A stretch of DNA of 9,806 nt from Natronohydrobacter sp. (lineage in GTDB: Bacteria; Pseudomonadota; Alphaproteobacteria; Rhodobacterales; Rhodobacteraceae). Below, piece by piece: positions 1 through 7,241 of this stretch (its first letter is position 1; each line of letters opens with the position of its first letter). The stretch is from assembly GCA_007118445.1 (NCBI GenBank), contig SKRP01000065.1:1-9806 (forward strand), written 5' to 3'. The notes below the pieces were generated by a model. It saw nothing but the letters and a program-made list of their open reading frames with translations, did not search any database and had not been told where the DNA came from. The position numbers were made by a program, and so were the translations under genes.

Positions 1-850
1 CGCGCCCGGCGCTGATATCGCGGCTGTCAAGCGCCGAGGCCTGCCCCTCGTGCCAGCTCAGCACCACACCCGCCTCGCGGATCTCGCCTGCTTCGCGCAG
101 GCGGGTATAGGTCCAGGCGCGCTCACCCACCCGCACGACGCGCTCCAGCGGGTTGATGCCATGGGGCGGGTTCTCGCCCTGATAGAGGAAGGGTCGCGCC
201 GACGTGTCATAATTCACATAAGGGTTTGATCCGTAAGCGCGCCGCCAATCGGGTTCCTCCATCACCAGCCCATCAGGATAGGCTGCCTGAAACTCGGCCC
301 AAGCCTCCATCCATGCCGGAAGCTGGTGCAGCTGCTGGCCCATATGCGCGCCGATCACAGCCTCGCCAATGGCCTGCTGCCACCAGCTTTCGGTTTCGCG
401 GTCATACATGATCATGTCGGAATGGCGCAGCAGGCCAGAGACGCCGAATGTATGGCGCAGCCCGTCAATCCGCGCGTCAAACACCATCGCGGAATTGCAC
501 AACGGGCAATAGGTCACGGCAATCGGCACCCCGTCGACCACATCATTCACGATCTCATGCCACATCAGATAGCGGATCGGATAGGCGCGGGCGGGGCCGT
601 TATCCGGGACATAGGTCATGACAGGCTCGCGCGGGGCCAGCCGGGTCTCGGTTGAGGCCGCGCGCATGTCCGGCTCCCAGATGGCAGGGATCCCGTCCTT
701 GGGCGGGCCGCCCGAGAAGATCTCATCGAACGGGACCGCAGCACGGCTGAAATCGGTATCCGGCCACTGTGCACGCCATTGCGCGGGGTCGGCATGGGCC
801 AGTGACAGGCTGAAAAGACAGGCGCAGAGCACCGTCAGTACAGAGCGCAT
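1..850 (-). CDS. DUF3179 domain-containing exported protein (partial, C-terminus beyond window)
   Basis: I read this gene by translating the minus strand from the ATG whose complement is at 848-850; the frame stays open for 283 codons to the left edge. Residues 1-20 form a signal peptide (hydrophobic core, then AHA before Asp21), so the protein is probably periplasmic. The body carries the hallmarks of DUF3179: VTYCPLCNSAMVFD near residues 112-125, with a CxxC pair at Cys115/Cys118, followed by TFGVSGLLRHSDMIMYDR at about 134-151 and then SWWQQ at about 155-159. The family's biochemical role is unknown as far as I know; the CPLC pair suggests a redox or metal site, but that is inference. A strong Shine-Dalgarno, AGGAGG on the minus strand (complement of 856-861), fixes the start. 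It diverges from the lipoprotein gene starting at 1011. Family assignment is confident; function is not. Confidence 0.9.
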   Translation of the reverse strand, partial: MRSVLTVLCACLFSLSLAHADPAQWRAQWPDTDFSRAAVPFDEIFSGGPPKDGIPAIWEPDMRAASTETRLAPREPVMTYVPDNGPARAYPIRYLMWHEIVNDVVDGVPIAVTYCPLCNSAMVFDARIDGLRHTFGVSGLLRHSDMIMYDRETESWWQQAIGEAVIGAHMGQQLHQLPAWMEAWAEFQAAYPDGLVMEEPDWRRAYGSNPYVNYDTSARPFLYQGENPPHGINPLERVVRVGERAWTYTRLREAGEIREAGVVLSWHEGQASALDSRDISAGR

Positions 851-1010
851 GAGATCCTCCTGTTTCCCGACAGGCATCAGCCTACCAGATCTTGGCCAGA
901 AAGGTGACGCAAAGAACCGTGTTTTCAGTGCATTCCCGTGGTTTCGCCGATTGCGTTTGGCGCTGGCCTGCCATAACCTTCTGGAATCCCACACTTGTCG
1001 AAAGAGTTTC
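851..1010. promoter_or_regulatory. Divergent intergenic region between the DUF3179 and lipoprotein genes
   Basis: These 160 bases separate two divergent starts and must hold promoters for both, unless one is silent. For the plus strand, TTGCGT at 951-956 and CATAAC at 972-977 are a weak -35/-10 pair with a short 15-base spacer. I found no good pair for the minus strand. A small inverted repeat, CCTGT (859-863) and ACAGG (870-874) with a 6-base loop, lies in the leader of the DUF3179 mRNA and overlaps part of its Shine-Dalgarno. The near-palindrome CCAGATCTTGG at about 885-895 is a possible operator but unproven. Confidence 0.35.
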
Positions 1011-1613
1011 ATGTTCCTTCAAACCAGCCTTCAACGTGCCAGTCTGGTGTTTTTGCCGGTCCTGCTGGCCGGATGCATCTTCGATGAAATCGAGTCAAAT
1101 GCGTACGAAATCGTCTTCCAATCGGATGGCACAGTGCAGTTTGCGAACAGTGTCGTCGGCAGTGCTGCCTATGAACTGCAGGAGATGGACCAGGCCGAAC
1201 GCGATGACTTTGCCGCGTATTTCATAGATGAGCTGCGCGAAGGCATGGATGATCTGTTCGAAGGGCAAGTCGATGACGCCAGCGCAGATTTCTCGGACCT
1301 GTCGCGCATTTCAGTGGATGTGGCCGGGGTGTTTCCGCGCTTTCCCACTCAGGATCTCGATGATATGTCACGCGCTTTCGTGGTACACCCGTCTGTGGGT
1401 CCGCCAGATATGTGGGCTGTGGTCATGCATCACAACAGCGCGCGCGACTGGCCTGTGAATGTGTGTATCACGCTCGCCCCTGAATGGACTGTCGTGGAGC
1501 AGGGGCGGGTCTTCCCGCAGGTTGCCAGCGGCGAGCGGACTTGCGCTGACTGGACCGAAATACAGATCAATCCCGTGGATGCCGTCGCGGTGCAATATAC
1601 AGAGCCGGGCTGA
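1011..1613 (+). CDS. Putative outer-membrane lipoprotein of unrecognised family
   Basis: This encodes 200 residues that I do not recognise. The N-terminus is a type II signal peptide: a positive residue at Arg9, a hydrophobic stretch at 11-20 and the lipobox LLAGC with Cys22 as the lipidated residue. Position +2 after the Cys is Ile, not Asp, which fits outer-membrane rather than inner-membrane retention by the E. coli rule. The mature part is acidic, especially at about 59-96 and 114-120, and ends in a region with two cysteines (Cys152, Cys178) that could form a disulfide. I chose the ATG at 1011 because it gives a compact signal peptide; the frame is open further upstream, but that extension enters the DUF3179 gene on the other strand. 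The Shine-Dalgarno is weak (AAAGAG). Base composition is lower in GC than the neighbours (28 of 60 at 1081-1140 by hand count), which suggests later acquisition or weak codon selection. Confidence 0.72.
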   Translation: MFLQTSLQRASLVFLPVLLAGCIFDEIESNAYEIVFQSDGTVQFANSVVGSAAYELQEMDQAERDDFAAYFIDELREGMDDLFEGQVDDASADFSDLSRISVDVAGVFPRFPTQDLDDMSRAFVVHPSVGPPDMWAVVMHHNSARDWPVNVCITLAPEWTVVEQGRVFPQVASGERTCADWTEIQINPVDAVAVQYTEPG

Positions 1614-1627
1614 AGCATCGGCCCCGC

Positions 1628-1837
1628 TCAGAAATCGATCGCGATGCCCTTTTTCTCCCAATCGCCATAGCGCACAGGCTCGGGCCCCTTGCGCCCGCCC
1701 AGCTCAATCGGGCGCTGTTCTTCGGCAGCTGCCGCGCGCCGCGCATCGGCCTCTTCCAGCGCGCGGCGCGCGACTTCGGGCAGGGCGGCGCGGCGCTCTT
1801 CTTCGCTCTGGGGCGGGGTGTCGGTTTCGTCGCTCAT
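1628..1837 (-). CDS. DUF1674 protein, succinate dehydrogenase assembly factor 4-like
   Basis: A 69-residue protein. The C-terminal half, IELGGRKGPEPVRYGDWEKK (44-63) followed by GIAIDF, is the conserved signature of DUF1674. It matches the C-terminus of eukaryotic SDHAF4/Sdh8, which binds the flavinated SdhA subunit and promotes assembly of succinate dehydrogenase. The N-terminal half (about 10-41) is charged, Ala/Glu/Arg-rich and probably helical. By homology it would act in the cytoplasm on SdhA; that bacterial DUF1674 proteins do this is inference. The ATG (complement of 1835-1837) is preceded by AAGGA at a plausible distance. The frame stays open far upstream, but that extension lies antisense to the rsmB-like gene and is not credible. 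It diverges from rsmB across 66 bases and converges on the lipoprotein gene with a 14-base gap. Confidence 0.88.
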   Translation of the reverse strand: MSDETDTPPQSEEERRAALPEVARRALEEADARRAAAAEEQRPIELGGRKGPEPVRYGDWEKKGIAIDF

Positions 1838-1867
1838 GGTGCTTTTCCTTGCCTCTGATTGCCTCGT

Positions 1868-1895
1868 GATATACCGCGCGCGCATCACAGGACAA
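1868..1895 (-). promoter_or_regulatory. Sigma70-like promoter for the DUF1674 gene
   Basis: On the minus strand, TTGTCC (complement of 1890-1895) and TATATC (complement of 1868-1873) are separated by 16 bases. Both hexamers are close to consensus, and transcription would begin about 20-25 bases before the DUF1674 ATG. The whole element fits inside the 66-base divergent gap, so the rsmB promoter must overlap it or lie elsewhere. I found only weak plus-strand candidates there. Confidence 0.5.
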
Positions 1896-1903
1896 GAACC
1901 GCC

Positions 1904-3178
1904 ATGCCCCAAAGCCCCTCGCTCGCCCCGCGCATTGCTGCAATCGACCTGATCGCCACAGTGATCGGAACGCGCATGGGGCTGTCCGAAGTGCTGGCCC
2001 GCCCGCCCGAAAGCTTCCGCGAGATGCCCCCCGAGGCCCGCGCCCGCGCGCAGCGTCTGGCGCTGGAATGCTTCCGCCAGCATGGCCGCGCTGACACGCT
2101 GCTCCGCAAACCCCTGCGCAAGACCCCGCCCGAGCCGGTGCTCTGGGTGCTGCGGCTGGCCGTGGTCGAGATGCTGGCGCTTGGGGCCCCTGCGCATGGG
2201 GTGATCAATGATGCGGTCGAACTGGTGCGGCGCGAGGAGTTTCCGAAACTCGCCGGGCTGACCAATGCTGTGCTGCGGCAAGTGGCCGGGGCCGGCGGCT
2301 GGGACGCAACCCCTGTGCCGCGCCTGCCCGGCTGGCTGCGCGGGGCGCTGCAGAACGCATATGGCGCGAAGATCACGCAGGCGATTGAAGCGGCGCATCA
2401 GCGCCCCGCGCCGCTGGATCTGACGCTGAAAGGTGCGCGCCCCGAGGGTCTGGCAGGCGAGATGCTGCCGACAGGCTCTCTGCGCCTGCAGGACTACCGG
2501 CAGATCACCGCGCTGCCGGGCTATGAGGCCGGTGCGTTCTGGGTGCAGGATGCAGCGGCCAGCCTGCCCGCAAAAGCGCTGGGCGATGTCGCGGGGCTGC
2601 GGGTGCTGGACCTTTGCGCCGCACCGGGCGGCAAGACGATGCAGCTTGCAGCAGGGGGCGCGCAGGTGACAGCGCTCGATATCTCGCCCGCGCGCATGGC
2701 GCGGCTGCGCGAGAACCTGACCCGCACCGGGCTTGCGGCAGAGCTGGTCACGGATGATGCGCTGAGCTGGCAGCCTGCGCAGCCCTTTGACGCGATCCTG
2801 CTCGATGCGCCCTGTTCGGCCACCGGCACGATCCGCCGCCATCCCGAGCTGCCCCTGATCCGCGCGCGCGAGGATGTGAAGGCGTTGCAGACGCTGCAGG
2901 CGCAGCTTCTCGACCGTGTGCTGGACCCGGCGCAGGGGCTGCTGGCAGCAGGCGGGCGCGTGGTTTACTGCACCTGTTCGCTCTTGCCCGAAGAAGGCGA
3001 GGACCAGATCGCGCAGGCGCTCGCGCGCCACTCTGTGCGCCTGCTGCCGACTGACATCGCGGGGCTGCCTCCCGAGGCCCGCGCGCCCGGTGGCGGTTTG
3101 CGCACAAGGCCCGATTTCCGGGCTGAAACCGGCGGCATGGACGGGTTTTTCATCGCCGCCCTGCAACATGTGGCCTGA
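1904..3178 (+). CDS. rsmB: RsmB-type 16S rRNA (cytosine-C5) methyltransferase, RsmB/NOP family
   Basis: A 424-residue SAM-dependent RNA m5C methyltransferase; the E. coli namesake methylates C967 of 16S rRNA. Residues about 5-130 form the NusB-like RNA-binding domain typical of RsmB. The Rossmann catalytic domain follows, with WVQDAAAS (213-220), the SAM-binding motif CAAPGGKT (238-245), DAPCS (301-305) and YCTCSL (355-360). Cys304 and Cys358 match the two conserved cysteines of the NOP2/Sun family, where the one in the TCS motif (Cys358) is the nucleophile. The C-terminal GMDGFF (411-416) is also typical. Length fits the family. I chose the ATG at 1904, preceded by AGGA, over the upstream TTG at 1859, which lies in the promoter zone of the divergent gene and would add a non-homologous leader. 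Whether the exact target is C967 is inferred, since several paralogues can occur in Rhodobacterales. Confidence 0.92.
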   Translation: MPQSPSLAPRIAAIDLIATVIGTRMGLSEVLARPPESFREMPPEARARAQRLALECFRQHGRADTLLRKPLRKTPPEPVLWVLRLAVVEMLALGAPAHGVINDAVELVRREEFPKLAGLTNAVLRQVAGAGGWDATPVPRLPGWLRGALQNAYGAKITQAIEAAHQRPAPLDLTLKGARPEGLAGEMLPTGSLRLQDYRQITALPGYEAGAFWVQDAAASLPAKALGDVAGLRVLDLCAAPGGKTMQLAAGGAQVTALDISPARMARLRENLTRTGLAAELVTDDALSWQPAQPFDAILLDAPCSATGTIRRHPELPLIRAREDVKALQTLQAQLLDRVLDPAQGLLAAGGRVVYCTCSLLPEEGEDQIAQALARHSVRLLPTDIAGLPPEARAPGGGLRTRPDFRAETGGMDGFFIAALQHVA

Positions 3179-3212
3179 GCGCTGCGCCGCCGCTATTCTG
3201 CACGCCGAATCC

Positions 3213-3241
3213 TTGCCCAACGGTCCAGATATAGGTATCTG
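3213..3241 (+). promoter_or_regulatory. Sigma70-like promoter upstream of the heparinase-like/purH/lspA genes
   Basis: TTGCCC at 3213-3218 and TATCTG at 3236-3241 are separated by 17 bases, the optimal spacing. The pair sits in the 119-base gap after rsmB and would give a 5' leader of about 50 bases ahead of the GTG at 3298. I see no PurR-type operator that I can identify. Confidence 0.42.
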
Positions 3242-3281
3242 AAAACGACCCAACGCAATATCAACGCAGTCCCTTCTCTGC

Positions 3282-3287
3282 GAGAGG
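3282..3287 (+). promoter_or_regulatory. Ribosome binding site deciding the GTG start of the heparinase-like gene
   Basis: GAGAGG lies 10 bases before the GTG at 3298. The first in-frame ATG corresponds to residue 40 and would cut into the well-formed N-terminal helical part, so the GTG start is preferred. Confidence 0.5.
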
Positions 3288-3297
3288 CGCCGCCCCA

Positions 3298-5043
3298 GTG
3301 ACCGAGCCCGGCCCTATCGGAACCACGCCTGTCCGGCTGATCGACCGGATACTGGTGCGCTGGCGTGCGCTGCGGATCCGACCCACCGCACTGGTGTCCC
3401 ACCCCGAGCCGCGCATGATCGGCCAATATGCACGCGGGCGGCAGATGCTGGCGGGCAATTTCCTGATGGCGGGCGAGCTGATCGAGGCGCAGGGCCGGGT
3501 GCCCTTCAGCGCCGAAAGCGCCGAGGCCGTGGATGCGCTGCACAGTTTCGAATGGCTCGATCATCTGGCTGTTCTGGGCGATGCGCCCGCGCGCGCGCTG
3601 GCGCAATCCGGGGTGCTGGACTGGATCAGCCGTTTCGGGCGCGGGGCCGGGCCGGGCTGGGTGCCGGGGCTGGCCGGGCAGCGCGTGATCCGCATGATCG
3701 GCCATGCGCTGTTTCTCTTGCAGGGGATGCCTGCGCACGATCAGGCGCGGTTTTTGCATTCCATCGGACTTCATGCCGATTACCTGTCGCGCCGCGCAGG
3801 CCGCGCCGAAGCGGGCCTGCCCCGGATCGCGGCGCAGGTCGGCCAGCTATATGCCGCGCTGGCGCTTGAAGGTCTGTCGGGCAATGTGCCTTTCGTGACG
3901 CAGCAGATGGTGAGTACCAGCGCTGTGCTGATCGGGGCCGATGGCGGGCTGCCGACGCGCAATCCCGAAGAATTGCTGTCCGTCTTCGAATTGCTAAGCT
4001 GGGCGGCGCAGGCACTGGCCGACCAGGGCAAGCCCCCGCCTGCCGAGCTGCTGGCGCAGCTGGACCGGATCGCGGCAGCGCTGCGCGTGCTGCGTCATGC
4101 CGATGGCGGGCTGGCGCGGTTCCATGGCGGTGGGCGCGGGGCGGAAGGGGCGCTGGCCGAGGCGCTGGCCACGCATGACCGGCTGGTAACGCAGCGTCTC
4201 GGGGCCGTGGGCGACCGGGCCATGGGCTTCGTGCGTCTGGCCGCAGGGCGTTGCACGGTCATCATCGACGCGGCTCCGCCCCCCATCCGCGCGGCGGCGC
4301 GACGCGCCCATGCCTCGACGCTCGCGTTTGAGCTGACCTCGAATCGCCGCCCTCTGATCGTGTCCTGTGGCGATGGGCGGGTGTTCGGCCCCGACTGGCA
4401 CCGCGCCAGCCGCGCCACGGCCTCGCATTCGACGCTGGCCTTCGAGGGCTATTCCTCTTCGCGTTTTGCGGCCCGGTCGAAAGGGCGGCCCGAACTGGCC
4501 GAAGGGCCGCGCCATGTCGGTGTCGAACTGCGCCACGCCCCCCATGCGCGGGCTGTGGCGCTGTCGCATGACGGCTATCTGGCCAGCCACGGGCTGGAAC
4601 ATCTGCGCTATCTTGATCTGTCTGCCGATGGCCGCGTGCTCAGCGGGGCCGATACGCTGGTCGCGACCAGCGCCGCTGACAAGCGCCGCTTCCGCGATGT
4701 GCTGAAGCGCAGCGGGCGGGCGGGCGTGCCCTTCGCGCTGCGCTTCCATCTGCACCCCGAGGCAGAGGCCTCGCTCGACATGAATGCGACGGCCGTGTCA
4801 GTGGTGCTGCGCTCGGGCGAGGTCTGGGTGTTCCGTGCCGAGGGGCTGCGGCTGGAGCTCGCGGCGTCGGTCTATCTGGAAAAAGGCCGCCTGAAACCGC
4901 GTCCCAGCCAACAGATCGTGTTGTCCTTGCGCGCGCTGGAGGATACGACCCAGATCAACTGGAGCATGGCCAAGGCGCAGGAAACCCCGACCGCCTTGCG
5001 CGATCTGGAAGAGCTGAACCCGCTGGCCGTGCCGCAACTGTGA
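3298..5043 (+). CDS. Heparinase II/III family protein, non-exported
   Basis: A 581-residue protein. The N-terminal half (about 40-310) is an alpha-helical region like the alpha/alpha toroid of heparinase II/III proteins. The C-terminal half (about 310-555) is the beta-rich heparinase II/III-like domain, with GFVRLAAG (310-317), HASTLAFEL (338-346), ASHSTLAFEGYSSSRF (375-390, His377), SHDGY (423-427) and FHLHP (483-487). Characterised relatives are polysaccharide lyases acting on uronic-acid polymers, usually exported. Here I see no signal peptide, and the N-terminus is Arg-rich, so the protein appears cytoplasmic. Its real substrate is unknown; a housekeeping role on an internal or recycled glycan is speculation. 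A gene of this type beside purH and rsmB is, from memory, a recurrent arrangement in Rhodobacterales. The stop is 19 bases before purH, so the two are probably co-transcribed. Confidence 0.85.
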   Translation: MTEPGPIGTTPVRLIDRILVRWRALRIRPTALVSHPEPRMIGQYARGRQMLAGNFLMAGELIEAQGRVPFSAESAEAVDALHSFEWLDHLAVLGDAPARALAQSGVLDWISRFGRGAGPGWVPGLAGQRVIRMIGHALFLLQGMPAHDQARFLHSIGLHADYLSRRAGRAEAGLPRIAAQVGQLYAALALEGLSGNVPFVTQQMVSTSAVLIGADGGLPTRNPEELLSVFELLSWAAQALADQGKPPPAELLAQLDRIAAALRVLRHADGGLARFHGGGRGAEGALAEALATHDRLVTQRLGAVGDRAMGFVRLAAGRCTVIIDAAPPPIRAAARRAHASTLAFELTSNRRPLIVSCGDGRVFGPDWHRASRATASHSTLAFEGYSSSRFAARSKGRPELAEGPRHVGVELRHAPHARAVALSHDGYLASHGLEHLRYLDLSADGRVLSGADTLVATSAADKRRFRDVLKRSGRAGVPFALRFHLHPEAEASLDMNATAVSVVLRSGEVWVFRAEGLRLELAASVYLEKGRLKPRPSQQIVLSLRALEDTTQINWSMAKAQETPTALRDLEELNPLAVPQL

Positions 5044-5062
5044 CCTGACCCGAGGAAGACCC

Positions 5063-6652
5063 ATGACTGACCTTGCCCCCCTGCGCCGCGCGCTGCTGTC
5101 CGTGTCCGACAAGACCGGGCTGATCGATCTGGCCAAGGCGCTGGCCGCGCGCAAGGTCGAGCTGGTCTCGACCGGTGGCACGGCGAGCGCGCTGCGCGAA
5201 GCCGGTTTGCGCGTGCAGGATGTGTCGGATCTGACCGGCTTTCCCGAAATGATGGATGGCCGCGTCAAGACATTGCATCCGGGCGTGCATGGCGGGCTGC
5301 TGGCGCTGCGCGATGACGCGGCGCATATGGGCGCGATGCAGGCGCATGGGATCAAGGCCATCGACCTGCTGGTGGTCAATCTCTACCCGTTTGAAGCGAC
5401 CGTCGCGCGCGGCGCGGATTATGCCGAGGCGATCGAGAATATCGACATTGGTGGGCCTGCGATGATTCGCGCGGCTGCCAAGAACCATGCTTTCGTCAGC
5501 GTGGTGACGGACCCGGAAGATTACCTGCCGCTGCTGTCGGAACTCGACGCGCAGGAAGGCAAGACGCGGCTGGCCTTTCGTCAGACTCTCGCGCAACGCG
5601 CCTATGCGCGCACTGCGGCCTATGATGCGGCAGTGTCCACATGGATGGCGGGCGCGATTTCCGAGCCGGCGCCGCGCCGCCGCGCCTTTGCCGGAACGAT
5701 TGCCCAGACCCTGCGCTATGGCGAGAACCCGCATCAGGCGGCGGCGTTTTACCGTGATGGCACAGACCGGCCCGGTGTTGCGACGGCAACCCAGCATCAG
5801 GGTAAGGAACTCAGCTACAATAACATCAACGACACCGATGCGGCCTTTGAGCTTGTGTCGGAATTTCTGCCCGCTGACGGCCCGGCCTGCGCGATCATCA
5901 AGCATGCCAACCCCTGCGGCGTGGCGCGCGGGGCGACCTTGCTGGAAGCCTATCAGCGCGCCTATGATTGCGACCGCACCTCGGCTTTCGGCGGCATCAT
6001 CGCGGTGAATGGTCCGCTCGATCTGGCCACCGCGCAGGCGATTACCGAGATCTTCACCGAAGTCGTGATCGCGCCGGGCGCGAATCATGACGCCATCGCG
6101 CATTTCCAGAGCAAGAGGAACCTGCGCCTGCTGACGACGCCCGGTCTGGCCAATCCGGCCAGCGGCGGGCTGGCCTTCAAACAGGTCGCGGGCGGGTTTC
6201 TGGTGCAGGATCGCGACAATGGCATGATCTCGGCAGATGATCTGCGCTGCGTGACCAAACGCCCGCCCTCTGACGCCGAACTCGCGGATTTGCGCTTTGC
6301 GTGGAAAGTGGCCAAGCACGTGAAATCCAATGCCATCGTCTATGTGAAGGACGGTGCAACCGTGGGGGTGGGCGCAGGCCAGATGAGCCGGATCGATTCG
6401 ACCCGCATCGCCGCGCGTAAAGCGCAGGACATGGCAGAGACCCTGGGCCTGCCTGCGCCGCTGACGCAGGGTTCGGTCGTGGCGTCAGACGCGTTCTTCC
6501 CCTTCGCCGACGGGCTGCTGGCCGCCGCTGAAGCCGGGGCCACCGCCATCATCCAGCCCGGCGGTTCGATGCGCGATGACGAGGTGATCGCAGCGGCAGA
6601 TGCGGCGGGGCTGGCGATGGTCTTTACCGGCCAGCGCCATTTCCGGCACTGA
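5063..6652 (+). CDS. purH: Bifunctional AICAR transformylase/IMP cyclohydrolase
   Basis: A 529-residue cytoplasmic enzyme that catalyses the last two steps of de novo purine synthesis: formyl transfer from 10-formyl-tetrahydrofolate to AICAR, then ring closure of FAICAR to IMP. The N-terminal cyclohydrolase domain (about 8-200) shows SVSDKTGL (13-20), STGGTASAL (36-44), MMDGRVKTLHP (63-73, with conserved Lys69), NLYPFEATVA (106-115) and NIDIGGPAMIRAAAKNH (126-142). The transformylase domain (about 210-529) shows LRYGENPHQAAAFY (217-230), the catalytic Lys280-His281 pair in IIKHANPCG, DRTSAFGGIIAVN (304-316), SRIDST (442-447) and SDAFFPFADG (475-484). The C-terminal GQRHFRH is typical. Length is normal and no key residue is missing. 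GAGGAAG at 5052-5058 supports the ATG. The stop is 4 bases before lspA. Confidence 0.98.
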   Translation: MTDLAPLRRALLSVSDKTGLIDLAKALAARKVELVSTGGTASALREAGLRVQDVSDLTGFPEMMDGRVKTLHPGVHGGLLALRDDAAHMGAMQAHGIKAIDLLVVNLYPFEATVARGADYAEAIENIDIGGPAMIRAAAKNHAFVSVVTDPEDYLPLLSELDAQEGKTRLAFRQTLAQRAYARTAAYDAAVSTWMAGAISEPAPRRRAFAGTIAQTLRYGENPHQAAAFYRDGTDRPGVATATQHQGKELSYNNINDTDAAFELVSEFLPADGPACAIIKHANPCGVARGATLLEAYQRAYDCDRTSAFGGIIAVNGPLDLATAQAITEIFTEVVIAPGANHDAIAHFQSKRNLRLLTTPGLANPASGGLAFKQVAGGFLVQDRDNGMISADDLRCVTKRPPSDAELADLRFAWKVAKHVKSNAIVYVKDGATVGVGAGQMSRIDSTRIAARKAQDMAETLGLPAPLTQGSVVASDAFFPFADGLLAAAEAGATAIIQPGGSMRDDEVIAAADAAGLAMVFTGQRHFRH

Positions 6653-6656
6653 ACCC

Positions 6657-7139
6657 ATGCGGATCGCTGTCGGGACATTCATGCTGACGTTGATTGCCGA
6701 TCAGGCCAGCAAATACTGGGTGATCGAGCGCATGGCGCTGGATCAGCGGCTCTATATCCCGGTCTTTGACCCCTATCTGGTCTTTGCGATGGCGTGGAAT
6801 CAAGGGATCAATTTCGGCCTGTTCGGTTCGGACAGCGCGGCCCTGCGCTGGTTTCTGATCGCGCTGGCGCTGGTGATCTGCGTGGTGGTCTGGATCTGGG
6901 TCCGGCGCGAAGGTGCCACGCGGATGATGCAGCTTGGCGCGGGGTTGCTGATCGGCGGCGCGCTGGGCAATGTGATCGACCGCATCCGTTGGGGGGCTGT
7001 GGCCGATTTCATCAACATGTCGTGTTGCGGGTTCAGCAATCCCTATTCCTTCAATATTGCGGATGCCGCGATCTTTGCCGGGGCCTTTGCCCTGATCCTG
7101 TTTTCAGGCCGTAAGAAAGATACTGCCGACAAGGGTTGA
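6657..7139 (+). CDS. lspA: Lipoprotein signal peptidase (signal peptidase II)
   Basis: A 160-residue inner-membrane aspartyl protease that cleaves the signal peptide of diacylglyceryl-modified prolipoproteins ahead of the lipidated Cys. Four hydrophobic segments are visible, at about 3-20, 63-82, 92-108 and 134-150. Conserved elements are DQASK (15-19), NQGINFGLF (48-56), GGALGNVIDR (100-109) and NIADAAIF (133-140). The catalytic aspartates are Asp117 (VADFIN) and Asp136 (NIAD). Length fits the family (about 160-170). The ATG begins 4 bases after the purH stop with no strong Shine-Dalgarno of its own, so translation is probably coupled to purH. The lipobox proteins at 1011-1613 and 7242-7769 are natural substrates. 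Confidence 0.97.
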   Translation: MRIAVGTFMLTLIADQASKYWVIERMALDQRLYIPVFDPYLVFAMAWNQGINFGLFGSDSAALRWFLIALALVICVVVWIWVRREGATRMMQLGAGLLIGGALGNVIDRIRWGAVADFINMSCCGFSNPYSFNIADAAIFAGAFALILFSGRKKDTADKG

Positions 7140-7241
7140 GCGGCGCATCGTGCGGGGCTGAAAACTTGATTGCAGGGCGTGACGTTGCCCGGTGAATAGG
7201 CTAAGAGCAAGGCATTGGGCGTGATGACAAAGGGGGTCCGG

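Noticed and set aside
226..655. Plus-strand open frames in the first 650 bases
   Set aside because: They are shadows of the minus-strand DUF3179 gene, which has the family motifs and a signal peptide.
618..1010. An N-terminal extension of the lipoprotein frame reaching back to 618
   Set aside because: It overlaps the DUF3179 coding region on the other strand and would bury the lipobox signal peptide deep inside the protein.
1859..1903. A TTG start for the rRNA methyltransferase at 1859
   Set aside because: The added leader is basic and unlike the family; it overlaps the promoter of the divergent gene, and the ATG at 1904 has its own AGGA.
1628..3253. A 541-codon open frame on the minus strand continuing upstream of the DUF1674 protein
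   Set aside because: It runs antisense across the whole rsmB gene, whose protein has all its family motifs. Long antisense frames are common in high-GC DNA, and the homologous part begins only at the ATG near 1837.
4955..6319. A 454-codon minus-strand open frame opposite purH
   Set aside because: It is the complement-strand shadow of a fully recognisable purH; its translation is Arg/Gln/His-rich with no family resemblance.
6600..6656. An upstream start for lspA inside purH
   Set aside because: The usual LspA N-terminus begins just before the DQASK segment, which the ATG at 6657 provides; the extension reads the purH 3' end out of frame.
7140..7241. A promoter or terminator between lspA and the DUF3035 gene
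   Set aside because: TTGATT (7166-7171) and TTGCCC (7185-7190) are present, but no -10 lies at a workable distance, and I saw no stable hairpin with a U-tract.
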